Shown here: positions 17,376 through 27,060 of the stretch, one piece after another
How the letters are laid out: each line of letters starts with the position of its first letter
Numbering within the stretch: position 1 is the stretch's first letter
Made by a program: the position numbers and the translations under genes
Notes under the pieces: generated by a model
The model's input: the letters and a program-made list of their open reading frames with translations, nothing else
The model's database searches: none
Told to the model about the DNA's origin: nothing
From: Herminiimonas arsenitoxidans
Lineage (GTDB): Bacteria; Pseudomonadota; Gammaproteobacteria; Burkholderiales; Burkholderiaceae_D
DNA length: 64,000 bases
Assembly (NCBI RefSeq): GCF_900130075.1
Contig: NZ_LT671418.1
Coordinates: forward strand, 2,232,001 to 2,296,000
Direction of reading: 5' to 3'

Positions 17376-17624
17376 TTATTCCTCGACCGGAACTATCGTC
17401 GTCTCGTATAACTTCGCCAAAGGTTTTTTCGCCTTGGCCCACGCGACTGCTTGCTGCGCTTCTGCCAAGGTCATGACTGAGGCTTTATCCCGACTGCGGA
17501 TAAAAGAGACTCCTTCAAAGACGCCTTCTTTGCTTTTCATTGCTTTCGCATATACAGGCAAATCTTTTTCCTGCGGCTCTGTTCTGCGTTGCTGAACGAT
17601 GTAATGTTGATCGATGTTAGTCAT
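17376..17624 (-). CDS. Small hypothetical protein, 82 residues
   Basis: The start at ATG 17624 avoids overlap with the upstream exonuclease gene; a longer in-frame start at 17684 would overlap it and adds a Cys-rich, unlikely leader. The protein is soluble and basic, with VFEGVSFIRSRDKASVMTL and a helix AEAQQAVAWAKAKKPLAK. No family recognised. Position between xni and the periplasmic protein gene, same strand. Confidence 0.65.
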   Translation of the reverse strand: MTNIDQHYIVQQRRTEPQEKDLPVYAKAMKSKEGVFEGVSFIRSRDKASVMTLAEAQQAVAWAKAKKPLAKLYETTIVPVEE

Positions 17625-17661
17625 AATAATTTTTACACAATATTGAAAATAAATTGCGCCA

Positions 17662-18447
17662 TCAGCGCACGTGCTCTGCATCAAAAGCCAGCATATTCCA
17701 CGTTACACCCATGCGCACATCGGATTTCAGTTCGACCAATTGCCGCGACAGATAAAGCTGATCTTTATCCTTGCGTAATTTTTCGCCCAAGGTGTCTTTC
17801 AGAATACCGGCACCTGCCATGATGCGCTCGATATTGCCGTAACTCTGCAACAGCTTGGCGGCCGTCTTCACGCCCACTTTGGAAACGCCGGGAATACTGT
17901 CCGAGACATCGCCCATCAACGCCAGCAAATCGCCCAGCATCTCAGGTGGCACGCCGAATTTACTTTCCACCCATTTGCTATCGTGCCATTCACCCTTGAA
18001 GTGATCCCAGACAATTGCGCCCTGCGCGATCAAGGTATGCAGATCCTTGTCTGTCGATGCAATGATGGCTTCGCCGCGCCCTTCGGCCAGCCAACGCAGC
18101 ACACCAGTTGCAATCACATCATCCGCTTCCACTTCCGGCACAGACACCACATGCAATCCCAGCTCAGATAACTGCGCATAAAAATCGGGGAGGCGCTCTT
18201 TTAATACAGATGGCATGGCTTCGCGATTTTCGCGATAGCGCGCATATAGATCGTGCCGCCACGTATGCCCGCCAAAGTCGAACGCAGGCAATACATGCGT
18301 AGGCTGATGTGTCGCCAATAATTTTCTGAACGATGCGAGGGAATGGCGCAAGGCGGCATCCGCTTTGGCGGATGTATCCGGCTCGACATTGGCTTCATAC
18401 ACACGTCGCACAATGTTAAGGCCGTCTATCGCGAGCAGTTTTCCCAT
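17662..18447 (-). CDS. xni: 5'-3' exonuclease / flap endonuclease, Xni-like
   Basis: 261 residues matching the stand-alone PolA-type 5' nuclease family (Xni/ExoIX). The N-terminal PIN-like metal-binding region shows LAIDGLNIVRR and FDFGGHTWRH. Acidic metal ligands appear in EVEADDVIA and ASTDKDL. The helix-3-turn / H3TH part is MGDVSDSIPGVSKVGVKTA. It trims 5' flaps, for example at Okazaki fragments, in support of PolA. Its start has a weak AAGG site. Whether it is Xni sensu stricto or a paralogue of the PolA domain cannot be told here. Confidence 0.85.
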   Translation of the reverse strand: MGKLLAIDGLNIVRRVYEANVEPDTSAKADAALRHSLASFRKLLATHQPTHVLPAFDFGGHTWRHDLYARYRENREAMPSVLKERLPDFYAQLSELGLHVVSVPEVEADDVIATGVLRWLAEGRGEAIIASTDKDLHTLIAQGAIVWDHFKGEWHDSKWVESKFGVPPEMLGDLLALMGDVSDSIPGVSKVGVKTAAKLLQSYGNIERIMAGAGILKDTLGEKLRKDKDQLYLSRQLVELKSDVRMGVTWNMLAFDAEHVR

Positions 18448-18799
18448 GAAATGAAGCCTTATTCAAACGACAGCGCAAAGAAACTCTTCGCGCCAAATAA
18501 AGATAGGCATTCTACAAGCGTTTAGAACGCCGAAATTGCATATTGAATTATGCATATAGCAACAAAATGCCTGTCTCTTGTCGCATATTTGCGATAGTCG
18601 CCAATAATCACAATGTTTCCACATGGCAATTTTTAACATTTAAGTCATAATGGCGACCGATTCATTGCTAGTGCGCCTTTGCTTTTGCACATCAGCAAAC
18701 ACGCCTGCCCACCTCTCAGCATGACGGTCGAACACTTCGACAAGATGCAATGTACGTTCCGCAGCATATCCATTTCACCTGCCGTACCTTGGAAACACC
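18448..18799. other. Divergent intergenic region
   Basis: 352 bp between the Xni-like gene (minus) and the chemotaxis receptor (plus). It must hold promoters for both. I saw no convincing sigma-28 box at the right spacing, no repeat and no small gene. Confidence 0.5.
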
Positions 18800-20503
18800 A
18801 TGAAAATCACAAATCTTAAAATCAGTACCCGGCTCAGTCTCGGCTTCGCTTTACTGCTCACCTTGATGATCGTCATGACAGTCGTTGGCATCTTGCGCTT
18901 GCAAGAAGTCGGCAATGCCACCAATGTCGTCGCCGATGAAATGCTGCCTAAGGAACGCTTGGCACAAGAATGGGTAAACGCGGTTGCACTCAATAGCGTA
19001 CGCACCTTTTCCGCCGCTAAAGCGACAGATGCTGCGGACGAAAAGCTCTTTCAAGATCAGATGGCGACACAAAGCGCGCGCGTCAATGACATCCAAAAAA
19101 CAGTTGAAGGCTTGATCAAAACACCGGAAGACAAGCGCCTGTTCGAACAAGTTCTCAGCGCACGTGCCGTCTATCGGGATAGCCGCCAAGAAGTCTTCAA
19201 GGCAAAAAAAGAAGGTCGTATGGCCGACGTTAATCAGGTCACGACAGACATCATGCTGCCTGCGATGAATGCCTATACCAAATCGATAGAAGCCATCCTT
19301 GATAACGAAAAACGCCTGATCGATGAAGCCGGCACATCGATTAATGCTGCATTTGTATCTGGTCGCAGCTTGCTGATAGGCTTGTTATTAGCCGCTGTCG
19401 CGCTCGGCATCTTCTTCGCATGGCGTCTGGCGGTCAGCATCACGCGACCTTTGAATCACGCTGTCGATGTCGCCCGCACTGTTGCCGCCGGCGACCTGTC
19501 CGTACAGATTGATGTCGCATCGAATGATGAAACAGGTCAATTGATGCAAGCCTTGAAAGACATGACACGCAGCCTGCACAAAACCGTATCAGAAGTTCGC
19601 AACGGTACAGAAACCATCGCCACGGCATCACGTCAAATCGCGTCTGGCAATCTGGATTTATCGTCGCGCACGGAAGAGCAGGCCAGCTCACTTGGAGAAA
19701 CTGCGGCATCCATGGGCCAGCTGACATCGACCGTCAAACAGAATGCAGACAATGCGCGTCAGGCCAACAGCCTGGCAGGCTCCGCCTCCGATGTCGCTGT
19801 CAAAGGCGGCTCCGTTGTCTTAGAAGTCGTACACACCATGGAATCGATCAACGAATCGGCACACAAAATCGTCGACATCATCAGCGTCATTGACGGCATT
19901 GCCTTCCAGACTAATATCCTAGCCTTGAATGCTGCAGTAGAAGCCGCCCGCGCGGGTGAACAAGGTCGCGGCTTTGCCGTCGTTGCGACCGAAGTACGCA
20001 ATCTGGCACAACGTTCTGCCGCTGCCGCCAAGGAAATCAAAACACTGATAGGCGACTCCGTCAGCAAAGTCGAAGCTGGCAGCAAACTGGTGAACGAAGC
20101 TGGCAGCACGATGAATGAAATCGTCGACAGCGTGAAGCGTGTGACGGACATCATGGCGGAAATCATGGCTGCCAGTCAGGAACAAAGCTCCGGCATCGAT
20201 CAAATCAATCAAGCGATCGGGCAGATGGATCAAGTCACGCAACAAAATGCCGCATTGGTTGAAGAAGCTGCTGCGGCGGCCGAATCGCTGCAGGATCAAG
20301 CCAGCAATCTGGCACAGGTCGTCAGCCGATTCAAACTGGATGGTCACCAACTCGCATTGTCCGACGCGTTTGAAAAAGCACCGCGCATGCATACCGCAAA
20401 ACCAGCCATACGTGCACAAGCTGCCAAACCATTGCTGACCAACTCTGTAAAGAAAGATAAAGTTGCCGTCACTAGCGGTGGCGATGACTGGGAAGAATTT
20501 TAA
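18800..20503 (+). CDS. Methyl-accepting chemotaxis protein
   Basis: 567-residue receptor. TM1 is at about 12-33, followed by a periplasmic four-helix-bundle type sensor (about 34-190), TM2 at about 190-212, then HAMP. The long cytoplasmic coiled coil has the conserved tip IDGIAFQTNILALNAAVEAA and GEQGRGFAVVATEVRNLAQR, the CheA/CheW contact site. The C-terminus DDWEEF resembles the WEEF-type tether for CheR/CheB. Ligand unknown. It signals from the inner membrane to the flagellar motor. Stand-alone gene with a strong terminator after it. Confidence 0.95.
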   Translation: MKITNLKISTRLSLGFALLLTLMIVMTVVGILRLQEVGNATNVVADEMLPKERLAQEWVNAVALNSVRTFSAAKATDAADEKLFQDQMATQSARVNDIQKTVEGLIKTPEDKRLFEQVLSARAVYRDSRQEVFKAKKEGRMADVNQVTTDIMLPAMNAYTKSIEAILDNEKRLIDEAGTSINAAFVSGRSLLIGLLLAAVALGIFFAWRLAVSITRPLNHAVDVARTVAAGDLSVQIDVASNDETGQLMQALKDMTRSLHKTVSEVRNGTETIATASRQIASGNLDLSSRTEEQASSLGETAASMGQLTSTVKQNADNARQANSLAGSASDVAVKGGSVVLEVVHTMESINESAHKIVDIISVIDGIAFQTNILALNAAVEAARAGEQGRGFAVVATEVRNLAQRSAAAAKEIKTLIGDSVSKVEAGSKLVNEAGSTMNEIVDSVKRVTDIMAEIMAASQEQSSGIDQINQAIGQMDQVTQQNAALVEEAAAAAESLQDQASNLAQVVSRFKLDGHQLALSDAFEKAPRMHTAKPAIRAQAAKPLLTNSVKKDKVAVTSGGDDWEEF

Positions 20504-20526
20504 TTCTTAGTGAAGCAAACCCGCAT

Positions 20527-20557
20527 AAAAAGACCAGCGCATACGCTGGTCTTTTTT
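20527..20557 (+). terminator. Rho-independent terminator after the chemotaxis receptor
   Basis: AGACCAGCG and CGCTGGTCT form a 9-bp stem with a 4-nt loop, preceded by AAAA and followed by six T. Placed 24 nt after the stop codon. Confidence 0.92.
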
Positions 20558-20672
20558 ATTCACGTCACTTGCAGAACAATTTCGTGTCACTTCCTCGCAT
20601 CCAGACATTACAAGACGCGGTATCACTGCGGTGTACCATACACGTCCGAACGCATTGCTCACATCTATCGCC

Positions 20673-21227
20673 ATGAATTTTGCTGCAAGGTTTATCCTTA
20701 AAATCACACTCGTCACCGCAGCACTCACACTCGCGGCGTGTTCACCCAAATACGATTGGCGCGAAGTGCGTAGTAGCGATGCACCTTACGCGGTCGCCTT
20801 GCCTAGCAAACCGACCACGCTCACTCGCAAGATCGATTTGAACGGTATACCGGTGTCGATGACGATGACAGCGTCGTCCATCGATGGCATGACCTTTGCG
20901 GTCGGTACCGCAGAATTGCCGGATGCCATGCAAGCGCAAGTGTCACTCACCGCAATGAAAACCGCACTGGTCAACAATATCGGCGGCACCATCAAGCAAG
21001 AAAAAATGTCGACGATGGCGCACGGCGCAGCAGCAGGCCAACTCGCCGTCATGGAAGTGGAAGCAAACGGGCCAGCCAGCGCCGCGACCAATGATCAGAA
21101 ACGCGTTTTGTTTGCCCGCTTTGTCGCAAAAGATAAGCGCGTATATCAACTGGTTGTAACCGGCTCTGAAAAAGCCGTCACACGCGAGCTGGTCAGCACA
21201 TTTTTTTCATCTTTCAAACTGAATTGA
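20673..21227 (+). CDS. Putative lipoprotein, 184 residues
   Basis: The start at ATG 20673 places a lipoprotein signal right at the N-terminus, with lipobox LAAC after TLVTAALT. An earlier in-frame ATG at 20631 adds a polar leader. The mature domain has alternating beta segments (PYAVALPSKPTTLTRKIDL ... MTMTASSIDGMTFAVG), a helix and a C-terminal strand-helix (YQLVVTGSEKAVTRELVSTF), a layout seen in small uncharacterised periplasmic domains. Probably anchored in the outer membrane; there is no Asp at +2. Function unknown. Confidence 0.75.
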   Translation: MNFAARFILKITLVTAALTLAACSPKYDWREVRSSDAPYAVALPSKPTTLTRKIDLNGIPVSMTMTASSIDGMTFAVGTAELPDAMQAQVSLTAMKTALVNNIGGTIKQEKMSTMAHGAAAGQLAVMEVEANGPASAATNDQKRVLFARFVAKDKRVYQLVVTGSEKAVTRELVSTFFSSFKLN

Positions 21228-21316
21228 AAACAGTGCCGCACGGCATGCAACTCTGCTAGAAGAGTTATTAAAATCGTGCTAATGTTTAATCGTCGTTCAC
21301 TTCAAGGAGGCTGCTC

Positions 21317-21661
21317 ATGTTAATCACGTTCAAATCCAAAGCTGCCGCCGAGGTATTGATGTATGAAGAACACGCAAAACGTATTCTCGATCTCCTACAC
21401 AAAGACCATAAACGCGGTGTCATCACCGCAGCAGAAACAGCAAATGCCATTAAATTGCTGGAATCGGAAATCGTGGAAAGCAAGGCCCATTTCGCATCCG
21501 AAGCCGTGCAACGCGATGTTGTCGCTCATCACGGCGAAAATGGCGACGATAATGAACACGAGCAACCGCAAATCGTCCACTTCTCGTCCCGCGCCTATCC
21601 ATTACTAGAAATGCTGCGCGCCGCGCATGCAGAAAACCGCGATGTCATGTGGGGCGTCTAA
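21317..21661 (+). CDS. DUF1840 family protein
   Basis: 114 residues with a strong AAGGAGG site. It starts MLITFKSKAAAEVLMYEEHA, typical of DUF1840, a family common in Beta/Gammaproteobacteria and of unknown function. A helical middle (ILDLLHKDHKRGVITAAETA) precedes an acidic variable loop (HHGENGDDNEHEQP). The C-terminus has FSSRAYPLLEMLRAA. Cytoplasmic, no signal. Single gene followed by hairpins. Confidence 0.88.
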   Translation: MLITFKSKAAAEVLMYEEHAKRILDLLHKDHKRGVITAAETANAIKLLESEIVESKAHFASEAVQRDVVAHHGENGDDNEHEQPQIVHFSSRAYPLLEMLRAAHAENRDVMWGV

Positions 21662-21685
21662 TACTCACTCTTTTTGATTGAAATA

Positions 21686-21742
21686 TTGCCACCCGTTTCC
21701 ACGGTGGCAAGAGCAGGGCAGTTTCCATCTTGCAAACTGCCC
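21686..21742 (+). terminator. Two tandem hairpins after the DUF1840 gene
   Basis: The first stem is TTGCCACC (21686-21693) with GGTGGCAA (21703-21710). The second is GGGCAGTTT (21716-21724) with AAACTGCCC (21734-21742). They likely end the DUF1840 transcript, though T-runs are short. The remaining 286 bp up to rsmB (21743-22028) hold nothing I can support as a gene; a promoter for rsmB must be there. Confidence 0.55.
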
Positions 21743-22028
21743 CGTTCTTAAATATTTTCTGCATTTCATGCCCATTGCATAACAAATGCACGGCGTTCCA
21801 GCCAGATAGGCTGGATTAACGCCAACATGGCACGAGCTACCTGCAATATCCCAAACTTTTTGTAATTTATCTCGCCTTGATGCGCGCGCACCGGCTTGCG
21901 CCGCTACAATCACGTCATTGAAAATTCAAGAACCCATGCATGGCATCAGGCATCGGGTTCTGGCTGGAACACTCCGTGAGCGACCTCACTATCGCACTCG
22001 GCACACCTGGCTTTAACGAAAAACTAAC

Positions 22029-23345
22029 GTGACAACCATTCATTTAAAGCCGGACTCGCTTTCCTTCAGCCTGCATGGCGCAGCGCAAGCTATCGCCGCT
22101 GTCGGTCGCGGCGTTGCATTACCTCAAGCGCTGGCGCAAATATTTGCGAAAACCGGCGCAACGCCACAAGCACGCGGCGCAATTCAAGATCTTTCTTATC
22201 ATTGCATGCGCCACATCGGACGCGCCGAAGCCTTGCTCGATGCAATGACCACCAAGCAAACCGAGCCGGCAATTTTGCACGGTTTACTGTGCTGCGCGCT
22301 GGCACTGATTTCCGATCCGAATGAAACCGAGTCCGACGCACGTTACAGCGCATTCACGGTTGTCGATCAAGCCGTGACTGCCGCAGCCGCAGATCCCGAC
22401 ATGGCGCATGCCAAAGGCATGGTCAATGCTGTTCTGCGCCGCTTCCTGCGCGAACGTGATGCACTGCAAAAAAGTGTCGGCGGTACGCAAAAAGCACGCT
22501 GGAATTATCCAGACTGGTGGATAGATCGCATGCGATCGGCTTATCCTAAAGATTGGCAAGCCATACTCGAAGCCGGCAACGCAGCACCGCCTCTCACCTT
22601 GCGTGTCAATAAACGTAAAACAAACATAGCCGATTACCTTGCCACTTTGGCGCAACAAGATATTGTTGCCACCCAAATTGGCCCTGATGCCGTCAAGCTG
22701 GCGCAACCTACACCGGTGAATCAAATCCCCGGCTTCAGCGATGGTTTGGTCTCAGTTCAAGATGCCGCTGCGCAATTAGCCGCCTCATTGCTGGACTTGC
22801 AGGACGGCATGCGCGTACTGGATGCCTGCGCAGCACCTGGTGGTAAAAGTGGTCATATCCTGGAAACCGCGGATGTCGAATTGGTCGCGCTGGACAACGA
22901 TCCACGCCGCATGACGCGTATCGAAGAGAACCTCACACGCCTTCAGTTGAGCGCGTCCTTGCAAACCGGCGATGCCAGCGATACCAGCTGGTGGGATGGC
23001 AAACCTTTCGATCGCATTCTGGCTGACGTTCCATGCACCGCTTCCGGTATCGTGCGACGTCATCCGGATATACGCTGGTTGCGCCGCAAGGCCGATACAA
23101 CACAACTGGCGACAATTTCAGCTGAAATCCTAGACAACCTTTGGCAGATGCTAGGGGCGGATGGTAAATTGCTGTTTGTCACTTGTTCTCTGTGGCCGCA
23201 GGAGTCGGAAGCGCAAGCAGCAGCATTTGCTGTACGCAATAATGCGATCCGTTTGCCTGCACCTGGTCAATTATTGCCGACCGCAAATACAGAGAATGAT
23301 CATGACGGCTTGTTTTATGCCCTGTTTCAGAAATCAGCATCCTGA
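22029..23345 (+). CDS. rsmB: 16S rRNA m5C967 methyltransferase RsmB
   Basis: 438 residues from GTG 22029. The N-terminal 140 residues form a NusB-like RNA-binding domain. The C-terminal half is the Rossmann methyltransferase with SAM loop DACAAPGGKSGH. The motif DVPCTASGIVRRHPDIRW contains the first of the two conserved cysteines and VTCSLWPQE the catalytic one. It methylates C967 of 16S rRNA. First gene of a run continuing into the DUF4390 and ntrY/ntrX genes, 57 nt upstream of the first of these. An inverted repeat (AGGCAGAT/ATCTGCCT at 23374-23391) lies in between. Confidence 0.94.
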   Translation: MTTIHLKPDSLSFSLHGAAQAIAAVGRGVALPQALAQIFAKTGATPQARGAIQDLSYHCMRHIGRAEALLDAMTTKQTEPAILHGLLCCALALISDPNETESDARYSAFTVVDQAVTAAAADPDMAHAKGMVNAVLRRFLRERDALQKSVGGTQKARWNYPDWWIDRMRSAYPKDWQAILEAGNAAPPLTLRVNKRKTNIADYLATLAQQDIVATQIGPDAVKLAQPTPVNQIPGFSDGLVSVQDAAAQLAASLLDLQDGMRVLDACAAPGGKSGHILETADVELVALDNDPRRMTRIEENLTRLQLSASLQTGDASDTSWWDGKPFDRILADVPCTASGIVRRHPDIRWLRRKADTTQLATISAEILDNLWQMLGADGKLLFVTCSLWPQESEAQAAAFAVRNNAIRLPAPGQLLPTANTENDHDGLFYALFQKSAS

Positions 23346-23402
23346 ACTTTTAACGCAACCTACTTAACTTATCAGGCAGATTGATCTGCCTTCCCAAGAC
23401 GC

Positions 23403-23987
23403 GTGAAACGAAAACTTTCTCTTTCTTTCTACTGGCTGTGCGCCATTGTGATGCTGGCGTTCTCGCTGCAACACACAGCTGCATATGCGGCTGAAAGTAT
23501 AGAGATAGAACAAGCACGTCTGGAAGACAGTAGCGAAGGTTATCGTCTATCCGCGACTTACTCCTTTGAACTGAGCCGCGGCCTGGAAGATGCCTTGATG
23601 CGCGGCATCCCGCTCTACTTCACGACCGATATCGAAATCACCAAGCCACGCTGGTACTGGTTCGACGCTAAAGAAATCACCGAGAGTCAAACCATCCGGA
23701 TTTCTTATAACGTCCTCACCCGCCAATATCACGCCGCGATTAGTGGCCGTCTGCAGCAAAGCTTTGCCACGCTGGATGATGCCTTGTCCATGGTGCGCCG
23801 TCCGAATCGCTGGGTGGTTGCCGACAGCAATGCCTTGAGAGTCGGGCAAACCTACGAAGTTGCGATCCGCATGCAACTCGATGTCGCCCAATTACCCAAA
23901 CCCTTCCAGGTACATGCGATGAACAGCAGCGACTGGCGCCTGTCATCGAGCTGGAAGCGCTTTACCTATACGGCAGAACGTCAGTGA
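23403..23987 (+). CDS. DUF4390 family secreted protein
   Basis: 194 residues, GTG start. Signal peptide to about residue 28 (AAYA). The mature part is beta-rich with GYRLSATYSFELSRGLEDAL and IPLYFTTDIEITKPRWYW, and a WRLSSSW motif near the end, matching DUF4390. This family almost always sits upstream of an NtrY-like kinase in Betaproteobacteria; here the genes overlap by 4 nt. It may be the periplasmic partner of that sensor; the role is inference. Confidence 0.88.
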   Translation: MKRKLSLSFYWLCAIVMLAFSLQHTAAYAAESIEIEQARLEDSSEGYRLSATYSFELSRGLEDALMRGIPLYFTTDIEITKPRWYWFDAKEITESQTIRISYNVLTRQYHAAISGRLQQSFATLDDALSMVRRPNRWVVADSNALRVGQTYEVAIRMQLDVAQLPKPFQVHAMNSSDWRLSSSWKRFTYTAERQ

Positions 23988-26290
23988 CCAGACTGCTTCG
24001 ATATCTGCTCGTTGTCGGCGGGGCAGTTGTCAGTATCTTGTTGTTTCTGCTCGCATCAGCATCTGAAAACTCCAACCTGTTCGAACAGAATTACCCGTGG
24101 CTGCTGATACTCAATGCGGTCGTCGCAGCAGCTTTGCTAATCTTGGTCGTACTGCTGCTAGTGCGTCTGTTCAAGCGCTACAAACGCGGCAAGTTCGGCT
24201 CCAAACTGATGATGCGACTGGTATTTTTATTTGCCATCATCGGCATTTTGCCTGGCGTCGTGATCTATACGGTATCGGTGCAATTCGTTTCACGCTCTAT
24301 CGAATCGTGGTTTGACGTACGCGTCGAATCAGCACTGGAATCCGGCCTCAACCTTGGTCGTGCCGCACTCGACTCATCATTGAATGAGTTGCAAACGAAA
24401 GCGCGCAATATGGCGCTGGAATTATCCGATCTATCGGATGCAATGCAGATCACGCAGCTATCACGCATGCGTGATCAAAACTTGATGCAGGAAGCCGTCA
24501 TCGTCACCAGTAACGGACAGATGATCGCCAGCTCAGGCTCGCAATTAAGCGCACTATTACCCGATCTGCCCACTGCCGCCATGTTGCGTCAAGCACGCCT
24601 GACCCGCGCGTATGCGGTGATTGAAGGCAATAACGATTTTCAGGATGACATCCCGTCTATCAAGAAACCCAAAACCAATACGCTGACGGCAACCAATGCC
24701 GCCGATAGTTTGCATCTGCGCGTTGTGGTCGAAATCCCCAACTCCAGCAAGGCGCTATCGCTGCAAACTGAATCGCGCTATCTGCAACTGCTGCAACCAG
24801 TCCCGGCACAGCTTGCAACAAATGCAGAAGCATTGCGCGTGGCCTACAGCGAATATCAGGAACGTTATCTGGCACGTACCGGCTTGCGCAAGATTTATAT
24901 CGTGACGCTGACGCTGACCTTGCTGCTCGCCATCTTCGGAGCCATCGCCGGCGCCTTCCTGATCGCCACTGACTTGGCAAAACCCTTGCTGCTGTTGGCC
25001 GAAGGCACCAAAGCCGTCGCCGAAGGCAATCTGTCGCCGCGCCCTATCATTGCCACCTCGGATGAGCTCGGCACACTGACGCAATCGTTTAACACGATGA
25101 CGCGCCAGCTATTTGACGCGCGCGCATCGGTTGAAAAAAATCGCTCAGAACTGGAAAATGCCAAAAGCTATCTGGAGTCGGTACTGGCCAATATGTCAGC
25201 CGGCGTGATGGTTTTGGATCGCAACTTCAAACTAGTTACTTGTAACGAATCAGTTGAGCGCATACTGCAGCATGATTTTGCCCAGCACATCGGCAAACCA
25301 CTGAAAGAAATCGACGGACTCAGCACCTTCGCGCAAGTGATCACGCAATCATTCTCCGAACAAAGTGCACAATCGGCAGCCGGCCGCGCTGGAGCCGAGA
25401 CCTTGCATTGGCAGCACCAAATTGATGTGCCGCGCCGTATGGGTGGCCCGGAAATGGAAAACGATATTTCCTTGTTGGCACGTGGTTCGCGCCTACCTGG
25501 TGCAAGAGAAGGCAGTTATGTCGTCGTGTTCGATGATATTTCCGACGTGATTTCTGCCCAGCGCTCGATAGCCTGGGGCGAAGTTGCCCGCCGCTTGGCG
25601 CACGAGATCAAGAATCCGTTAACACCGATTCAGCTATCGGCCGAACGACTGCAGATGAAGCTGGAAGGAAAATTAAGCGGGCCGGATGCACAAGTCCTCG
25701 AGCGCAGCACGACTACCATCGTCAATCAGGTCTCTGCGATGAAACGTATGGTCGATGACTTCCGCGATTACGCGAAGACACCGCCGGCCGTTTTATCGTC
25801 GCTGGATTTGAACGCCTTGATCGAAGAAATTCTGCATCTTTATCTGGCCGGAGATGAACGCGACATCATCCATGCTTCACTGGCACAAGACTTGCCAATG
25901 ATCATGGGTGATCCGACCCAGTTGCGTCAGGTTATCCATAATTTGCTGCAAAATGCGCAAGATGCGGTAGCCGATCGCGGCGTACAGGACGCTGCTCCGC
26001 GTATTGATATCATTACCGAGGAAATTCATTATCGGAGTTCAGATGGCGCCGTCAGCAACGCTGTACAACTGACGATCACCGACAACGGCCCCGGCTTCAC
26101 ACCGAAGATACTGGCGCATGCATTTGAACCCTATATCACCTCCAAACCACGTGGCACCGGCCTGGGATTGGCGATGGTCAAGAAAATTATCGAAGAGCAC
26201 GGTGGGCGCATCGATATAAAGAACCGCAGTGATATGAACGGTGCGAAAGTGGCGATTTTACTGTTAAAGTTATCTTCCGATGAAAGCTGA
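23984..26290 (+). CDS. ntrY: NtrY-like sensor histidine kinase
   Basis: 768 residues. Three or four membrane spans in the first 100 residues, an extracytoplasmic loop, another span at about 300-325, HAMP, a PAS domain (about 395-500), then the kinase core. The H-box AHEIKNPLTPIQLSAERLQM has the phospho-acceptor His540. N-box NLLQNAQDAV, G1 DNGPGFTP and G2 GTGLGLAMVKKI are all intact. NtrY kinases respond to nitrogen or redox state. The GTG start overlaps the DUF4390 gene (GTGA), and the response regulator follows 50 nt later. Confidence 0.92.
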   Translation: MTRLLRYLLVVGGAVVSILLFLLASASENSNLFEQNYPWLLILNAVVAAALLILVVLLLVRLFKRYKRGKFGSKLMMRLVFLFAIIGILPGVVIYTVSVQFVSRSIESWFDVRVESALESGLNLGRAALDSSLNELQTKARNMALELSDLSDAMQITQLSRMRDQNLMQEAVIVTSNGQMIASSGSQLSALLPDLPTAAMLRQARLTRAYAVIEGNNDFQDDIPSIKKPKTNTLTATNAADSLHLRVVVEIPNSSKALSLQTESRYLQLLQPVPAQLATNAEALRVAYSEYQERYLARTGLRKIYIVTLTLTLLLAIFGAIAGAFLIATDLAKPLLLLAEGTKAVAEGNLSPRPIIATSDELGTLTQSFNTMTRQLFDARASVEKNRSELENAKSYLESVLANMSAGVMVLDRNFKLVTCNESVERILQHDFAQHIGKPLKEIDGLSTFAQVITQSFSEQSAQSAAGRAGAETLHWQHQIDVPRRMGGPEMENDISLLARGSRLPGAREGSYVVVFDDISDVISAQRSIAWGEVARRLAHEIKNPLTPIQLSAERLQMKLEGKLSGPDAQVLERSTTTIVNQVSAMKRMVDDFRDYAKTPPAVLSSLDLNALIEEILHLYLAGDERDIIHASLAQDLPMIMGDPTQLRQVIHNLLQNAQDAVADRGVQDAAPRIDIITEEIHYRSSDGAVSNAVQLTITDNGPGFTPKILAHAFEPYITSKPRGTGLGLAMVKKIIEEHGGRIDIKNRSDMNGAKVAILLLKLSSDES

Positions 26291-26340
26291 AATAAAACAC
26301 AGCGCATTGGGAGGGCAATCAAGGTGAGGGAGGGAAACAG

Positions 26341-27060
26341 ATGGCAAATATTCTAGTTGTTGACGATGAAATGGGCATACGCGAATTGCTCTCGGAAATC
26401 CTCGGGGATGAAGGGCATGTCGTGGCAACCGCAGAGAATGCACAGCAGGCGCGCGAGCTCCGTGCAGCAGCCAAGCCTGACTTGGTCTTGCTGGATATCT
26501 GGATGCCCGATACCGACGGCGTCACGCTGCTCAAGGAATGGCAACGCGACGGTATGCTGACCATGCCGGTCATCATGATGTCTGGTCATGCCACCATCGA
26601 TACCGCAGTAGAAGCCACCCGCATCGGCGCACTTAACTTCCTTGAAAAACCAATTTCACTGCAGAAATTGTTGAAGGCCGTGCAACAAGGCCTCACACGT
26701 GGGCAGGAAGTCACACGGATCGCAACGATGCCAGTACGCGCACCGCTCGCGTCTGTTGATGGCCACAACCATCTGTCGCTGGATAAATCTGTACCTACGG
26801 CTTCCAGCCAAATGTATCCGCAGATCGTGCCGTCCCCATTGATGTCGGCCGATACGCAATTCTTTACCGCTTCGTTTGAATTGCCTTTGCGCGAAGCGCG
26901 CGACGCCTTTGAACGTGCCTACTTCGAGCATCATCTCGGCCAGGAAGGCGGCAGCATGACGCGTGTAGCCGAAAAAACCGGTCTGGAGCGCACACATCTG
27001 TATCGCAAGCTCAAGCAGCTCGGCGTTGAGCCAGGCAAGATCGCAAAAAAAGGACTATGA
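26341..27060 (+). CDS. NtrX-like response regulator without AAA+ domain
   Basis: 239 residues. Receiver domain 1-120 with Asp52 as phospho-acceptor (LLDIWMPDTDG) and Lys in EKPISL. A linker of about 65 residues replaces the sigma-54 AAA+ ATPase found in classical NtrX (about 450 residues). A Fis-type helix-turn-helix ends the protein (MTRVAEKTGLERTHLYRKLK). Without the ATPase it cannot activate sigma-54 promoters directly and probably acts as an ordinary activator or repressor. The frame is intact across the linker, so this looks like a natural short form rather than a deletion in this strain. It overlaps the next gene by 4 nt. Confidence 0.88.
   Translation: MANILVVDDEMGIRELLSEILGDEGHVVATAENAQQARELRAAAKPDLVLLDIWMPDTDGVTLLKEWQRDGMLTMPVIMMSGHATIDTAVEATRIGALNFLEKPISLQKLLKAVQQGLTRGQEVTRIATMPVRAPLASVDGHNHLSLDKSVPTASSQMYPQIVPSPLMSADTQFFTASFELPLREARDAFERAYFEHHLGQEGGSMTRVAEKTGLERTHLYRKLKQLGVEPGKIAKKGL

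Noticed and set aside
18640..18670. Sigma-28 flagellar promoter before the chemotaxis receptor
   Set aside because: TTTAAGTC and ACCGATTC look like the two boxes, but the spacing is about 4 nt too short.
21665..21913. 82-codon minus-strand frame after the DUF1840 gene
   Set aside because: It overlaps two hairpins and has no ribosome site or protein-like character beyond scattered Cys.
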